From: Odontocerum albicorne
Lineage: Eukaryota > Arthropoda > Insecta > Trichoptera > Odontoceridae
DNA length: 64,000 bases
Assembly: GCA_949825065.1 (NCBI GenBank)
Contig: OX463854.1
Coordinates: 15,165,112-15,229,111, forward strand
Direction of reading: 5' to 3'
Shown here: piece after piece, positions 23,855 to 36,008 of the stretch
How positions within the stretch are numbered: the stretch's first letter is position 1
Layout of the letters: each line of letters begins with the position of its first letter
The notes under the pieces: model-generated
The model's input: the letters and a program-made list of their open reading frames with translations, nothing else
What the model was told of the DNA's origin: nothing
Databases searched by the model: none
Position numbers and translations under genes: made by a program

Positions 23855-24130
23855 ATTTAACACTTCATTGTAAAATAGTCTGAACACAGCACAAAAAGTC
23901 AAGACACATCACAAAAAACAGTGTCCTGCCCGTGGAAGCCTTAATTGTTGTCTTAATGAGAGCCTAAATTTACATACACCCAAAAAAGAAAAATCACGAA
24001 CCCTCACTATTCACTACATAACCAAACATTAAATACGCATTAAGCCATAAGCAAAAATACTACAGTGACGTGTAATACAAATATGTCAATAATACAAACA
24101 AACCATCCCTTATTTTTTTTTCCTGAGGGT
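23855..24130 (-). mobile_element. Probable LINE 3' end, family A-related
   Basis: On the minus strand this ends in TTTTACAATGAAGTGTTAAA followed by TAAATAA, close to the family A terminus (GCAATAAAAGTGTTAAATAA). The body does not align clearly to other copies here, so the assignment is tentative. Confidence 0.35.
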
Positions 24131-25546
24131 CAAGAGACCACACAGCGTTGCGATGAAACATGACTAAGACACAATTATACTTAGGAATTGCTCTCGTAAC
24201 AAATCGCAGATGTATGTAATTAGTGGAAAAACAAATTAATATATGACATCTTTCAATTTGTAATTCATGTCATTAAAAATGCAAAATTATTTTCGATTGT
24301 GGGTTTTTGATTAAGTATCGGTTTTGGATATCGAAATATAACTATGTGACTAACTTAGATATGTGCTTATAACGCTTACCAAAACTCTATTTGAGAATGC
24401 TTCTATGCTGAGAGGAATAGATGGAAAAATCTGTGAAGCAAAAGTTAATCCCGAGGTAGAGCGCCCCTAAGGAGAATCTGCTCTCTAAACGGCGCAATAC
24501 AATTCATCCTTTATTATATTACTAACCGGAAAAAACCATTTTGCACTTAAGTCCAGTCTAATCCAATTTTAAACTATCAAATTACTGAAGTAAATATAAG
24601 ATTTTAATAATTACTGTTGCATTTGAATAAAATATATAATTTACTCCTTTATACGAGTAGATAGAACCAGATCATTAGTATGAAATTAAATCGAGTTGAG
24701 AAGTAAATCTAAATAACAAAGTGTTTGATTTTTTTTATCAGAAACTTAGATAAAATGGATGGATGACAGATATTCTTCTACTAAGCTTAACATATTGGAT
24801 TAAAATTATACGATACGATATACTATATCTTGTTATTGAGTATGAGTGTTTGGCATCTTGTGGATGGAAGACATCTGCACGTGTATTGGTTTATATTGTA
24901 CAAGCTGTTGCACTTCAGCAAGCACACAGTCTTGACATATAAAACCCAAAGTTCCGATGGCAAGGAGATCAAAGTTCCAAGATGAGGCCGGTTTATTTAA
25001 GTTGCAGTGTTTCGTTAGACAGATTTTTATATACTCGTAGCACTATTATATTATTGTCTTATTTCAGAACAATTCTAAGACGCTTATTTTAGTTTTAACT
25101 TTAACGATCCCGGAATGTTGAGATTGTACTGAAGTACAATACAAGATCCCGGGATTCTGAATAAGCCATCCCTAGTTGCAAGCACAAGTAAATACTTGGA
25201 AAATTTTAACATTGAAGGTGACCTGAAAAAAGTGAAAATATCATTGACAACGCACTTGGCTAGAAGTGGTGTCTGTGGGAAGCAGAGCTGATCCAAGTAT
25301 TAGCCAAGAAAGGTAAACCCCGAGGGCAGTCTCGAGGGGCGATAAACCTCGAGTGGCAAATTGGATATGGTTGATCGTTACTGCAAGAAAATAAAATAAA
25401 TGAAGATCTATCGCAACGGATTCAGAGAACTATTAATTAATGATTTTTTTTTAATTAGTGGCACCAGACTAGGTCAGAGAAAAGTAAGTTTATGTGTTCA
25501 CATGTGCAAACGTTTCATACAATATGTACATGTGTATATTTTTATG

Positions 25547-25586
25547 CAATGCTCAAAATGACACATGTGTGTCATTTTGAGCATTG
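25547..25586. other. Perfect 18-bp-arm hairpin
   Basis: CAATGCTCAAAATGACAC is followed by the loop ATGT and the exact complement of the first arm. No element borders were found. It may be a relic of a foldback MITE. Confidence 0.85.
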
Positions 25587-25587
25587 G

Positions 25588-26157
25588 TTAACAATAGCAA
25601 CAGATAATACTTAAATCATCACTTTCACATAATGCCCTCTTTGGTTCAGGCAGACAGAATAGATACTCATGTTTTACTATTCTGGTTTCTTCTTTAGATT
25701 TTGCTACGAAAATGGGTAACTTCCCTGGCCTATTAGTTTCAGATTCGATGCCTAAAGACAATATTGTTTCCTGGCACAAATACAATGTTGTTTTACGGCC
25801 ATCTGAACCAATTCGCAGATCACATTTTGTGGTATTGCGATGATAACCGAGTCATTAATTTTCGAAGGGATCTCCATTCAGCCTTACATCGGTACATCTT
25901 CCAACCGATTGGCTACTCCGATCTAGAACCATCAAAGTATAGTTTTGTTGCATTTGAGGCATTCTGCGAAAGTACTGGCATCTTACTGGGCTGTTTGATC
26001 TCCAGACCTTAAGCTTTGTAAGTATATTTACTGCGCTGTAAGTCATTTTCCTTCTTCTGTGACGTCGGAAACTTAAATCCTTCGTCGCTACTATTCTTTT
26101 CATACTCAGGTGTGTTGCCTTCGGTGGAGGAGTCCCTTTGGTCAGTTCCTTCTTCAC
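25588..26157 (-). pseudogene. Unrecognised decayed coding frame
   Basis: One minus-strand frame is open over almost 570 bp except for two adjacent stop codons (TAA TGA) near 25849-25854. The upstream half starts MKKELTKGTPPPKATH. The downstream half contains RIGSDGRKTTLYLC and LPIFVAKSKEETRIV. The absence of other stops in such A+T-rich DNA suggests past coding use. I do not recognise the family. No splice sites clearly removing the two stops were found. It is flanked by a family C LINE on the right and a hairpin on the left. Confidence 0.4.
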
Positions 26158-26189
26158 TTCACTTCTTCACAAATCACCTATGAAAAGTC

Positions 26190-26515
26190 TGATAAACATA
26201 GATGAGAAAGAAGGAAAGAAACATGATAGATGCCTTCGAGACGTGATGTTGGAGACGAATGCTCCGTATCCCATAGACCACAAGGCGCACCAACGTTTTT
26301 ATTATTCAAGAATTGGAAATTACCGAAAGACTTTCGATAATGTGCAGAAAAATAATCCTAATTTATTTTGAGCATGCTGCTAAAGTCTGGAGAAGCTGGC
26401 AATCAGTTGAAGGAGGGTGTTCTATGAGATGGGCGGATCAAATAAGGGGGTTAACAGCACCCTCTTTAAGCATTGCATTCAACATGTTCGTATTACAATT
26501 TATACGAACTAGGTA
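26190..26515 (+). mobile_element. LINE family C fragment
   Basis: Reads as the C-terminal portion of a LINE protein in two frames: KEGKKHDRCLRDVMLETN, NYRKTFDNVQKN, then SMRWADQIRGLTAPSLSIAF. The same blocks recur at 32.2-32.5, 39.36-39.48 and 52.7-53.0 kb. Frameshifted. Confidence 0.65.
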
Positions 26516-27164
26516 AAATAATACAGCATAAATGTAAATTATTCAGTACGAAAATTGAATAAAATTAAAAAAGGTAATTTAGGATTATATTTATTTACAA
26601 CTGAGTAAAGGATATAAAATCTGAAATGATAAAAAATAAGTATTTGTTAATGGAAAAAACAAGATTAACTAAGTTTAATCTCTCTATCAATAACATTTAC
26701 ACATACTTAAATAATTAATATACATTTTATCGTGGATTTCATTATCACAATTTATTAGGGAATTGTTTCATAAAAAATATCACTCAGTAACAGATAATGT
26801 ATCTGTAATCAAAAGTACATGGTTGGAAGTCCTCTATTACAAATCATTCAGCACAAAAATGTAAAAAAACCTTAAGCACGTTAAACATGTTGTTATAATT
26901 AATATATTAACAGCTTCAATGTTATTGGTCTTTTTGTATAAAATAATATTGTGATATTATTTTGAAATCGGCATGAAATATATAAAATATACAATAATAT
27001 TACGTATCGAATCGTATTTGGTCACTCGCGCTACTGCAGCGCATCTGTCATGTTCGCAGAAGACAGAACGCATGGGTTCATGGCAACGAGGTAATCCGGA
27101 GTGCTTTTCTTCTTAAAACAGCGAAGCTGAGTGAAAGGTAGTCAAGTCTCCATTATCTTTGTGC

Positions 27165-27580
27165 ATTAGATATTTCGTATAAATTGTTTTCAACTGTCAC
27201 TGCACTGCGTGTATGTATTATAAATCATGTATTTATATGGATTTTATAGTTTACGTTCATTAGATATTTCATATGTATATATAATATTTGTTCAATTGTC
27301 ACTGCACTGCGTGTATGTATTATAAATCATGTATTTATATGGATTTTATAGTTCATGTTCATAAGATATTTCAAAGAAACATATGTATAAACTTGTTCAA
27401 CTGTCATTGTACTGCCTGTATGTATTTATTATATATCATGTATGTATATGGAATTTGTAGTTTATGTTCATTAGATATTTCATATGTATCTATGATATGT
27501 ACAAACTTTGCTCATCTGTCACTGCACTGCATGTATGTACATTATATTATACTCGTATGTCAAGTATATGGATTTTATTG
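27165..27580. repeat. Four-copy tandem repeat, unit about 95-110 bp
   Basis: Each unit starts ATTAGATATTTC (27165, 27259, 27361 as ATAAGATATTTC, 27470). Each contains TGTCACTGCACTGCRTGTAT and TATGGATTTTATAG-like blocks. It translates through in one frame, but this is repeat structure rather than a gene. Confidence 0.75.
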
Positions 27581-27769
27581 GTCTGCGCAGTATTTTCCTT
27601 AAAATTTTGACAAATTATTTATTATTAGAATTATATTAGCGCTCTCTGTAAAAGTATCGCGTCGAGCAGTCATAACTCTTATAATTATTCCAAATATTAT
27701 GTAACGGGGTTGTTTCGTTAAAATTGAGAGTTAGAAAAATATTTTTATACTGTCGTGTACATAGCTCTT

Positions 27770-27910
27770 TTTTTTACTTCGTCCTTTACTGTCCATGCAG
27801 TGAGACTCTGGAACCAGTTACATACCAATGTTAGACTCGCTCCGTCCTCGGGTTGCTTTAAGAACCGACTGAAAAAACTCTTAATTTCAAGTCAGTAATA
27901 TAACAATGTA
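27770..27910 (+). mobile_element. LINE family A fragment
   Basis: Close to 59780-59905. It reads through FTVHAVRLWNQLHTNVRLAP-type sequence (CATGCAGTGAGACTCTGGAA) followed by CGACTGAAAAAACTCTTAAT. The RT and 3' tail are lost. Confidence 0.65.
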
Positions 27911-27939
27911 TGCATTTCTACATTTATTTGCCTCTTTTC

Positions 27940-28500
27940 AGTCTTTTTTCACGTCCTCGTTTCCCTCCCATGCATCAAAGTTGGTACTAAAATACTATTG
28001 TGGACTATCATCTTCGCAGAATTTGATATTCTTCAGTTCGAAAATATGCTTTAATGCCTCATTGACTTTGTTTCCTATCGTTAAACATCGTTCGATATCT
28101 CTCATAATTATTTCATTATTTGAGAAAATATGAAAAAAAGCAGAATACCTTTACTTGCTCTTATCTTTCATTGTTAACCCATATATCGCTTATTTTATTT
28201 GACATTTTTATATCACTATTACTTTGAATTTCGCAATATTCATTCTCAGATCTTTCTCTTCACATATTTTATAAAATTACGTATCAAACTCTAGAAATCA
28301 TTTACATTCTCCTCTAACACTCATCGTCAGCATAAAGCAATCTGCATACATTCCCGTTCTACATTTATATGCCACCATTGAACTCTATAGTTTCTACACA
28401 CATGAATCTTGGACAGTTTGACTGTTAAACATTTTTTTCAATATTATAAAACGTCTATATATATAAATATAGACTCTCAGCACTCTAAGGGTTAAACAAC
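27940..28500 (-). mobile_element. LINE family B fragment
   Basis: Aligns with the inner part of the copies at 16.0-16.5 and 46.6-46.7 kb (GTTGGTACTAAAATACTATT, then TTGACTTTGTTTCCTATCG, then CATACATTCCCGTTCTACAT). It is inverted relative to the window and decayed. Confidence 0.55.
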
Positions 28501-29589
28501 TAGGGGTGCATAACATATACTTGATTTATCCCTTTTGAAATATTAAACCACCCAGTTAACAGTTTATACGTGAAACAAATTGATTTAAATTGCCACGTTA
28601 ACTTTGATTATTGATTATTGAGACATGACAGCTGATAAATCGCAATGATAAATATACTCCAAGGATATGAGCGATAACATTTTTAGCAGATCGATCGTGT
28701 GTTAATCATTGATGAAACACAATAGATAAGATCCATGTTTTCTTAATCTTAGATGACTTTAGCCTTAGTCCAATTCCGTTTTGCTCCTAAATATTTAGAC
28801 TGGATTTTCCGTTGACTTCGGTCAAACTTCGAGTTTACTTCACAACGATCAACCAACAGTAAAATAGACGAATATCTGCAAAACTAAAAATCTGACAAGA
28901 AATTGAGAGAACAAATATACAAATCTAAATACAAATCTTGTGGGGCAGCATATAAAGGGAGTATGTGTCTAGCTCACCGTATGAACAATGTCAAGTAAGA
29001 ATTCAGCTTCATGTTTTCTGTTCGGAATCTTACTGCACTCTCAGATATTGTAGTTCTATCGACACATTGTCTAACAATCGTCACTTCGGCAAACTAAATA
29101 CTAACCTTAAAATTTCGTGATTTGTATTCCGAGTAAGACCTCATGCGCTCCAAACTTTAAAGTGAGTTAATAAAATCACGTTATTCGAGGAAGCATTGAT
29201 AAATTTAACTTTTTATATTAATTTCTTCAATCAATAAATAGTTAGTATTTAATGTTAAAGTCGACCTACGAATTCGGACCAAATACTAGATTCTCTCTTG
29301 CTCATACTGCGAAAATGGTTGCGCGAATTTTAAAATGATTAATTATTATTGGTAAAAAAATGCAGTCAGTTGATCTTACAATTTGACATGATACAATGTT
29401 GAAAGATATTAATGAAAGCCTTTTTGCCTTGGGAACATGCTACGGTCATCTCACGGTCAAGTTAAAGGAGATTTGTGATTAGGTCCATGGTATGACAAGA
29501 TTATGTTTTAAAAGTATGTACATGGTATGTTGTTCCAGTCTAGGCGTAATTAGCGTAATCATAATTAGCGTAATAATAATACTTAAGTA

Positions 29590-30022
29590 TTACTTCTTAG
29601 AATAATACTTATATTGTATATTAATGCTATGGAAATGCGTGCATCGAGAATAATACAGAGGGGGAATGTATAATGGAATACGGAATTAATTGACTAGGGA
29701 TGAATGTGAATTTAAGACTGATGTATAAAGTAAGATCAAGAAAAGTGGTCTGGATGGTTTGGACATACAGAACGAATGAATTGAGAAACACTAATCAAAT
29801 GAATATATAGTGCGAAAAGGAGTGAAAGATGTCGTAGACCAATGAAAGTATGGTGGGATCAAGTATGTGCTGTTTTGAAAGAAAGAAATGTATAAAATCA
29901 GAGATGTCTTAGAAAGTTGTATGAGAAGGTGTATTGATGTAGAAGAAGCAAGAGATGTGTGATAGGAAAGTCTGGTGCTATCACCTTTCTATCTACCACA
30001 CCAGGAAAATGACGTGATGTTA
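29590..30022 (+). mobile_element. LINE family B, 3' end
   Basis: Matches the copy at the window start: GGATGGTTTGGACATACAG, then TGAAAGATGTCGTAGACC, and the 3' end ATGACGTGATGTTATGTATG near 30009. The WFGHTER-type tail is broken. Confidence 0.65.
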
Positions 30023-30046
30023 TGTATGTATGGTATATATTACTTG

Positions 30047-30540
30047 TACAGGGTTTCCCAATAAGAGAGCCGGATTTAAATTTCCCGCCATTTTTTATAA
30101 GGTTGGCAGCTCTAAAAAAATCATATGTGCCATTTGTCAATCTTACGATTAGTAAATATGGAACGTTACACGAAAGAACAAAACGTTATTATTGTTAAAA
30201 CACATTATAAAAATGTGGAAAGTTTTGCTGAAACAGTTCGTAAACTTCGTGGAAATTTCGGTCGAAATAATGGTCTAAATGGGTCATCAATTCGAAGATT
30301 AATTAAAATTTTTGAGGAAACTGGTTTCATTCTGGACAAAAAGTCAGTCACCCACGCGTCCTCGTAGCGAGCGTCCACTCGAAAACATAGCCGCAGTGAG
30401 AGAAAGTGTTACTGAAACCCCAGGGACATTAATTCGTCATCGTTTACAAAAATTAGACGTTTCAAAAAGCACCTTACAGCGAATTCTCGTAAAATATCTG
30501 GATTTGGATAAAAATATTAGCACTTTTTATTTGGAATAAT
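30047..30540 (+). pseudogene. Tc1/mariner-related transposase N-terminus (DUF4817-like)
   Basis: The ATG at 30158 opens a frame MERYTKEQNVIIVKTHYKN. It is followed by an N-terminal helix-turn-helix resembling the DUF4817 domain found in insect transposon proteins. A frameshift near 30340-30360 moves the reading to the next frame (RPRSERPLENIAAVRESVTE), and it stops at 30537-30539. The left end GTACAGGGTTTCCCAATAAG at 30047 looks like a transposon terminus. The catalytic domain is absent. Confidence 0.65.
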
Positions 30541-31203
30541 CAAGCATTTAAATTCATAACAAAACTATGTATGTTATTTTTCAATGCCCATATAATTGTT
30601 CAGTGTTCTGATACGAAAATCGCTGCTGAATTTGAATATGCACACAAAAAATTATAAACTTATGCAAGCAGTTGATCGTCATCCAATTTATTTTATATGT
30701 TATTTTACTATCTACATATCGTTTGACGTAAAAATACCAATGTTATCATTATATACATGTGTCATTAACAATATGTGTCATTAACCTTATCGTAAAATGC
30801 AATTTTTATTGTTGGGTTGGGTGCTTTAAGATCCCGTAATATAAAAAAATAATCGAGTATAAAATATGGTTTTGCACCACGTTAATTGTATTCTCTTCAG
30901 ACCTGGCGTCCATTATAATGGACACATAGTTCATATGCACTTTGTAAACAACATTGTATAGTATATTTGTGTTTTCTGATAACAAAGGAAGAGTAGATTA
31001 CTGTATTATCGACTTTGAACGTTTTGGGCGTTATCTATCTAAACTAATACGACATATCTTTGCATTTAATGTAAATAATACACTCACAAGCAAGAATATT
31101 TTTTAAAAACCTTAAAATGAATTCAGGTCTAATGAGGTTAAAATGGGTCTAAATATGAATGACACAAATTATAATTTGTTGTTATCTTACCTTTATTTGG
31201 TAA

Positions 31204-31395
31204 AGGCCCGTTCTAATGGATCAAGTTTAATTGACCGATTATAGTTGATCAACAAAAGTTGAGTAAAATCTATAGTGAGAACCTTTGTTTCAATAGAGTT
31301 GATCAACTCTATTGAAACAAAGGTTCTCACTATAGATTTTACTCAACTTTTGTTGATCAACTAGTCAATTAAACTTGATCCGTGAGAACGGGCCT
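31204..31395. mobile_element. 192-bp foldback MITE, PIF/Harbinger-type
   Basis: An almost perfect palindrome with arms of about 95 bp meets at GAGTTGATCAACTC (31296-31309). The ends are AGGCCCGTTCT, and both sides carry TAA (31201-31203 and 31396-31398), matching the 3-bp TWA duplication of PIF/Harbinger elements. One arm has a 6-bp insertion near 31236. No coding potential. Confidence 0.8.
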
Positions 31396-31991
31396 TAAGT
31401 ATTTCTGATCGGCAAATGATAACGGGTTTGATTGTACTTTTCAAAGTCGTGAATGGAGTGATCAATTATCCGAAACCCTTGAAATTCAAATTCGAAATTC
31501 AAGCTCCAACAAGAATGAATAGGCTGCAGGATACATTTTAATGTGAAAATTATAAAACATTTTTTTTGCTAATTCTCTCATAAGACTACTACACTGGATC
31601 GGAAATGAGTACGTTGCGGTCTCGGACGTTCTTGGAGTTATTTGTTGATATATAAGGAGTGCCTGAAAAGGCACTTCCGAATATACGAGCCTTGAAGTAG
31701 AATTTCAGATGTCTTTTGTGGACTTTTGAAGAACTTTTTTGAACTGGTTTTTATTAATTGATTATTGTATTGTAGTTCTTTTATTTTAGTGATTTTTCCC
31801 CGTGCTGTAGGAGATTTGTGAAGTTGCACCTGTCTGGTTCCGTATTTTGTATTTGTTTTCATTTTTTTCCAATGATTTGTGTTTGTATTTTTATGTGCAG
31901 TGCGGGCTGTGCGCCTGTAGATGGCTCCTTATTATGTTAGTAATTCGATACCTGATTCTTTCTGAGAGTTTTAGTTGTAATTTTTTAAATT

Positions 31992-31994
<3 letters not shown>

Positions 31995-32032
<38 letters not shown>
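31995..32032. repeat. (TA)n microsatellite
   Basis: About 19 uninterrupted TA units. Confidence 0.95.
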
Positions 32033-32035
<3 letters not shown>

Positions 32036-32138
32036 TGTCCTTAATATGTTGCGCATCACCTACTGGCTCTTGATTTGTTTTTGGATAAATCGTCTCAACA
32101 TTTTCATCACACCTTCATTGTATACATAACAACTTGGC

Positions 32139-32600
32139 ATTTACCATGGTACAATCTCTTCCAACTGACATGAAATGTGTTAAAGAGGCCTTAAAAGAAA
32201 CAAGGAAAGAAACACGACAGATGCCTTCGAGATGTGGTGACGGAGAAAGACTCTGCGTATCCCATGTTACAAGGCGTACCAAAGTCAGGACCATCTAAGA
32301 ATCAGACATTACTGAAATTAATGGTATGCAGGAAAAGGATCTTAACATACTTTGGACATGTCAGGAAGAACGGAATTCTTGATAGGCTGTTGATTACAGG
32401 GATAGTTGAGGGAAAACAAGACGAAGGTCTCCTACAAGATGGATGGACTAAATAAAGGAGATAAACGCCACATTCAACATATCCTAGGACCGGGAAGGAT
32501 GGAGATAGGTGGTGCACAAAGTTTCAGACAGTGGAAGACAACTACGCTCAGCATTCAACAGGCAATTAAGAAAAAGAACATGAAAATCAGTCCACAATCC
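32139..32600 (+). mobile_element. LINE family C fragment with a SINE S1-like left edge
   Basis: From 32187 it matches family C: GKKHDRCLRDVVTEKDSAYP, then VCRKRILTYFGHVRKNG, then RWTD-like and QWKTTTLSIQQAIKK blocks in shifting frames. The first 50 bp (ACAATCTCTTCCAACTGACA, GTTAAAGAGGCCTTAAAAG) are S1-like on the minus strand. The same junction occurs at 52.63-52.70 kb, so it may be part of the family itself. Confidence 0.6.
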
Positions 32601-32619
32601 CTTTTCAGTTAGGGCTGTT

Positions 32620-32912
32620 ACGGAAATTATTAGTATGGTTTGGGCATGTAGAACGAATTAATGAAAAAGTACTAATAAAACAAATATAGAATGCAAATGT
32701 GAGAGGGAGGTACGGTAGAGGAAGATCTAGAAATGTATTGTTGGATCAATTGGATGATATATTGAAAGACGGAAATGTAAAAAGTCAGAAAAATAGTAGG
32801 AGTTATCTTAGAAGATGCATGGATATGTGAAAGATGTATCGCGACTGGAAAGTCTAGAACTCTCTCCTTTCTGCATACCCCATCAGGGATACGGCGTGAT
32901 GGTATGTATGTA
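32620..32912 (+). mobile_element. LINE family B, 3' end
   Basis: GTATGGTTTGGGCATGTAGA (WFGHVERIN-like), then GGAGGTACGGTAGAGGAAGA, then the 3' end ATACGGCGTGATGGTATGTA. The frame is broken. Confidence 0.7.
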
Positions 32913-32990
32913 TTTAACGGGAATCGAACCCGTAACCTCTAAAATTTTCCAACTCGGCCACGGATGTCGTCAATTGTTAAAATATTGTAG
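32913..32990 (-). repeat. SINE S1 tRNA-like head, fragment
   Basis: On the minus strand it has an A-box-like GGCCGAGTTGG and the B box GGTTCGATTCC (complement at 32917-32930). Only the head is present, directly after the family B 3' end. Confidence 0.6.
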
Positions 32991-34195
32991 GGCGAATTCG
33001 TTGACTTTTACAAATCAGTGCATGGCGTGAGGAGTCTTTAAAGTTGACTCGGGGGGTTTTAAAGTTGTATTTAAGCTGATTAAATTAGGATTTTGCAATA
33101 TTTGCTGGAGAACGCAAACCCCTTCTCAGTATTACATTCTTAGATCAATTTTCTTTTTATTCCACTTTTACTCTTTTTTCCTTTTTAATTATATCTCATT
33201 TTAAGGTATAGTAATATCTTCAATGCTGTGGTCTCAATCTACGCGAATTCATTTTAACGTAATATATTCTGTTTGAAAAATTTGTTTCGTGTTTGTGACA
33301 TATATTGAGATATATCTTTATATTTATATACATGTAAGATACAACTATAAGAGCGACCACAGTAACAATGGAAGATTCATCGTGATTTTGAATAGGTACA
33401 GTCAATTGTAAGTTGTATAATTTTTTTCTTTGTGTAAATAAATTGTATAGCTCTAAATAAAATGTGTATTTTATTACAATACGTGTAGTTTTCAGTCAAC
33501 ATTCACATAGACTTTCTTAACTAAGTAGGATTTAAATATCTGGAAATATGTTAAAGATAAATTATTGAACGTAGTATTCCATGGTTCCATTTACACGGTT
33601 TTCATAACGTGCTGTTTTACTGGAACAAATTATCTGCGTAAATGGAGGGATTTCTTACGGTTTTTATTCTTATCTCAAATCGTCGTGTGTTTTTTAAATT
33701 TTTTCCCTGAAAATTTACTAGTCTAGATAAAGTTTCGTATAATTTTATATGCTATAAAAATATACTATTTTCTAATAAACCTTAATAAAATAGTAGATAG
33801 TAGACCTAATATTTTTCACATATTTTGTCAATTGAGTAAAGTTATACAATTTTTTTCATTCATTCGTTTGGATGTGCATATTGAATGTGTACATTTCTAG
33901 TTTCCAAAGGGAAGCTTTAGTCTATTGAGTTCTCGAACGTCATACTGTAGCGTTCTAATTTCTGCAACGTTGTTATATGATTATTTATGTTTTACCTTCA
34001 GCGTTGTTGTTATGTAGTTTTTATTTCGTTGTTTTGGTGCTCTGTATGAGTTTTACTAAGTTTGTTTGGTATTTTTAATCTTAAGCTTTTGCCATATATA
34101 CACATTTTTTAATGTAATATGCCATCTCTTTTATTTTCTATTTTATTATGTGTTTAATGTAAGTGTGTTTTCAATATCATTATTTTTTTCCATTT

Positions 34196-34395
34196 NNNNN
34201 NNNNNNNNNNNNNNNNNNNNNNNNNNNNNNNNNNNNNNNNNNNNNNNNNNNNNNNNNNNNNNNNNNNNNNNNNNNNNNNNNNNNNNNNNNNNNNNNNNNN
34301 NNNNNNNNNNNNNNNNNNNNNNNNNNNNNNNNNNNNNNNNNNNNNNNNNNNNNNNNNNNNNNNNNNNNNNNNNNNNNNNNNNNNNNNNNNNNNNN
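34196..34395. other. Assembly gap (200 N)
   Basis: Exactly 200 N, probably a placeholder of unknown true length. Confidence 1.
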
Positions 34396-34446
34396 AGTAT
34401 AATTCATAAATTAATTCTATTCAATTTCTCAACATATTCGAATTCA

Positions 34447-34517
34447 GTTTAATTTTTGGGTCGAAGAAAATTCAATGATGGGAATACATTGAATTTTCTT
34501 CGACCCAAAAATTAAAC
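34447..34517. other. Perfect 31-bp-arm hairpin next to the gap
   Basis: The arms 34447-34477 and 34487-34517 are exact reverse complements (GTTTAATTTTTGGGTCGAAG start) with a 9-nt loop ATGGGAATA. It could be a young foldback element or an assembly artefact, since the gap lies 50 bp to the left. Confidence 0.9.
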
Positions 34518-35752
34518 CTTCGAGTTAAAAACCACTGGAGTAGACACCTAACCCACAACTGTCGTCATCCATGTTGTAAATATAATACTACCGCTGATAG
34601 GTAACAAAACTGCTCAATGTGTTTATTAACGAAATATAATATATATATATTTTATTTCTTTAATCCATAACGCACTGATTTTAATAAGTTTAAATTTATA
34701 AAAAATACTTTGACTTTTTGACTCAACCAACATTTTTTTAAACTTATTCTGAAGGGTAGTTGTAATATGATATCGATACCATCCAGGCAAAAGGGAATAG
34801 CTGTCATAGTGAAAGAGAGAGAGGCTTCTAATGTTCATAATGTTGAGACATGTAATGATAACCAATCACGCTTTTGGTGTGATTTTTAGTTACTGAATAG
34901 CGGTATAGTGTTAATTTAAACTAATACTTCTAATAAAATTCATAACACAGAAATTTAAACAATATGACATTTTATAGTGCAACCAATAAAATTTTGGAAC
35001 CAATATCTTTCAGTATCCTTTTATTTACATATTACAAAATTGTATAGCACAATCTATAAAATGTAGGAACAAATGTCTTCCAGTATCCTTATACTAACTT
35101 TGCCGATTTCGGAATGTTATTCATAAATATCATGTTAAAAATACGAATATAAACAACGTTTAAAAAAACATAAATTACAATGCATTAATGAAATTCAGTA
35201 TGGAATGAATAAAACTATATAAATAATATTGTATTAATATAACATAAGTTTATCTAAAATTCTTTTCACTTGTATGATTGTAACTTATATACTATACTCA
35301 CTAAGTAAACCTTCATAATACTATATTTTACCAGTTTTAAAATTCTGCTGAGCTAAAAAAATTACGTGGTACATACATTTATTTGTAACTTGAATAAAAA
35401 ACTTATCGGATTTTTTACCCGATACGACACGATTCTCATCAAGCGCCTTTTCCTCGTATAATAAACACTATATAAGGTCTGTAGTATTCAAGAATATTAG
35501 ATATTTACTGTTCTATTAAGCACTTTCCTGCTAGAATATAAATGGTAAGGTGTAAGTTTTTTCCACACGATGCATTTTTTTGCGTATCGAGATTGAATCA
35601 AATATTTTTATAGTAAAACTGAAAGGCAAGAAGTTAAAAAAAATGACAAATGAGATAATTTATAGCAAAAATATGCATGTACATAACTCGTAATTGTATA
35701 TACACATATATTCTATAAGTTTAACTTCTGTGAGTATTTGAGTCACATTATT

Positions 35753-36008
35753 TTGTATTATTGTATTGTATTATACTTTTATCGTATACAGTACAATCTG
35801 GGGGGCGTATTGTCATATGTCTGGAAGGCGGTCTCTTTTAATCAACCAGAAAGATGTTTTAAGAGGCCTTAAGTGAAAACTGGGCTGTAATCTTTTTTGA
35901 AAAATAAAACAGGATATTTTCCGGGTTCCAACGGGAATCGGACCTGCCCCCGCCACCCGCCGCCAAAAAGGTTGGGATGCGTCTTACTAACTAGGCCACG
36001 GAGGTCTT
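35753..36008 (-). repeat. tRNA-derived SINE family S1
   Basis: Near-complete copy. The minus-strand head has A-box-like TGGCCTAGTTAGTAAGACG and B box GGTCCGATTCC (complement at 35935-35945). It is followed by AAGGCCTCTTAAAACATCTT, CTGGTTGATT and a 3' end TAATACAATACAATAATACA. The hairpin near 35815-35835 is degraded. This head orders the S1 units clearly. Confidence 0.78.

Noticed and set aside
27288..27602. Cys/Tyr-rich 104-codon frame
   Set aside because: It is the translation of the four-copy tandem repeat at 27165-27580.
34066..34452. Frame spanning the N gap
   Set aside because: Most of it is N; the reading is meaningless.
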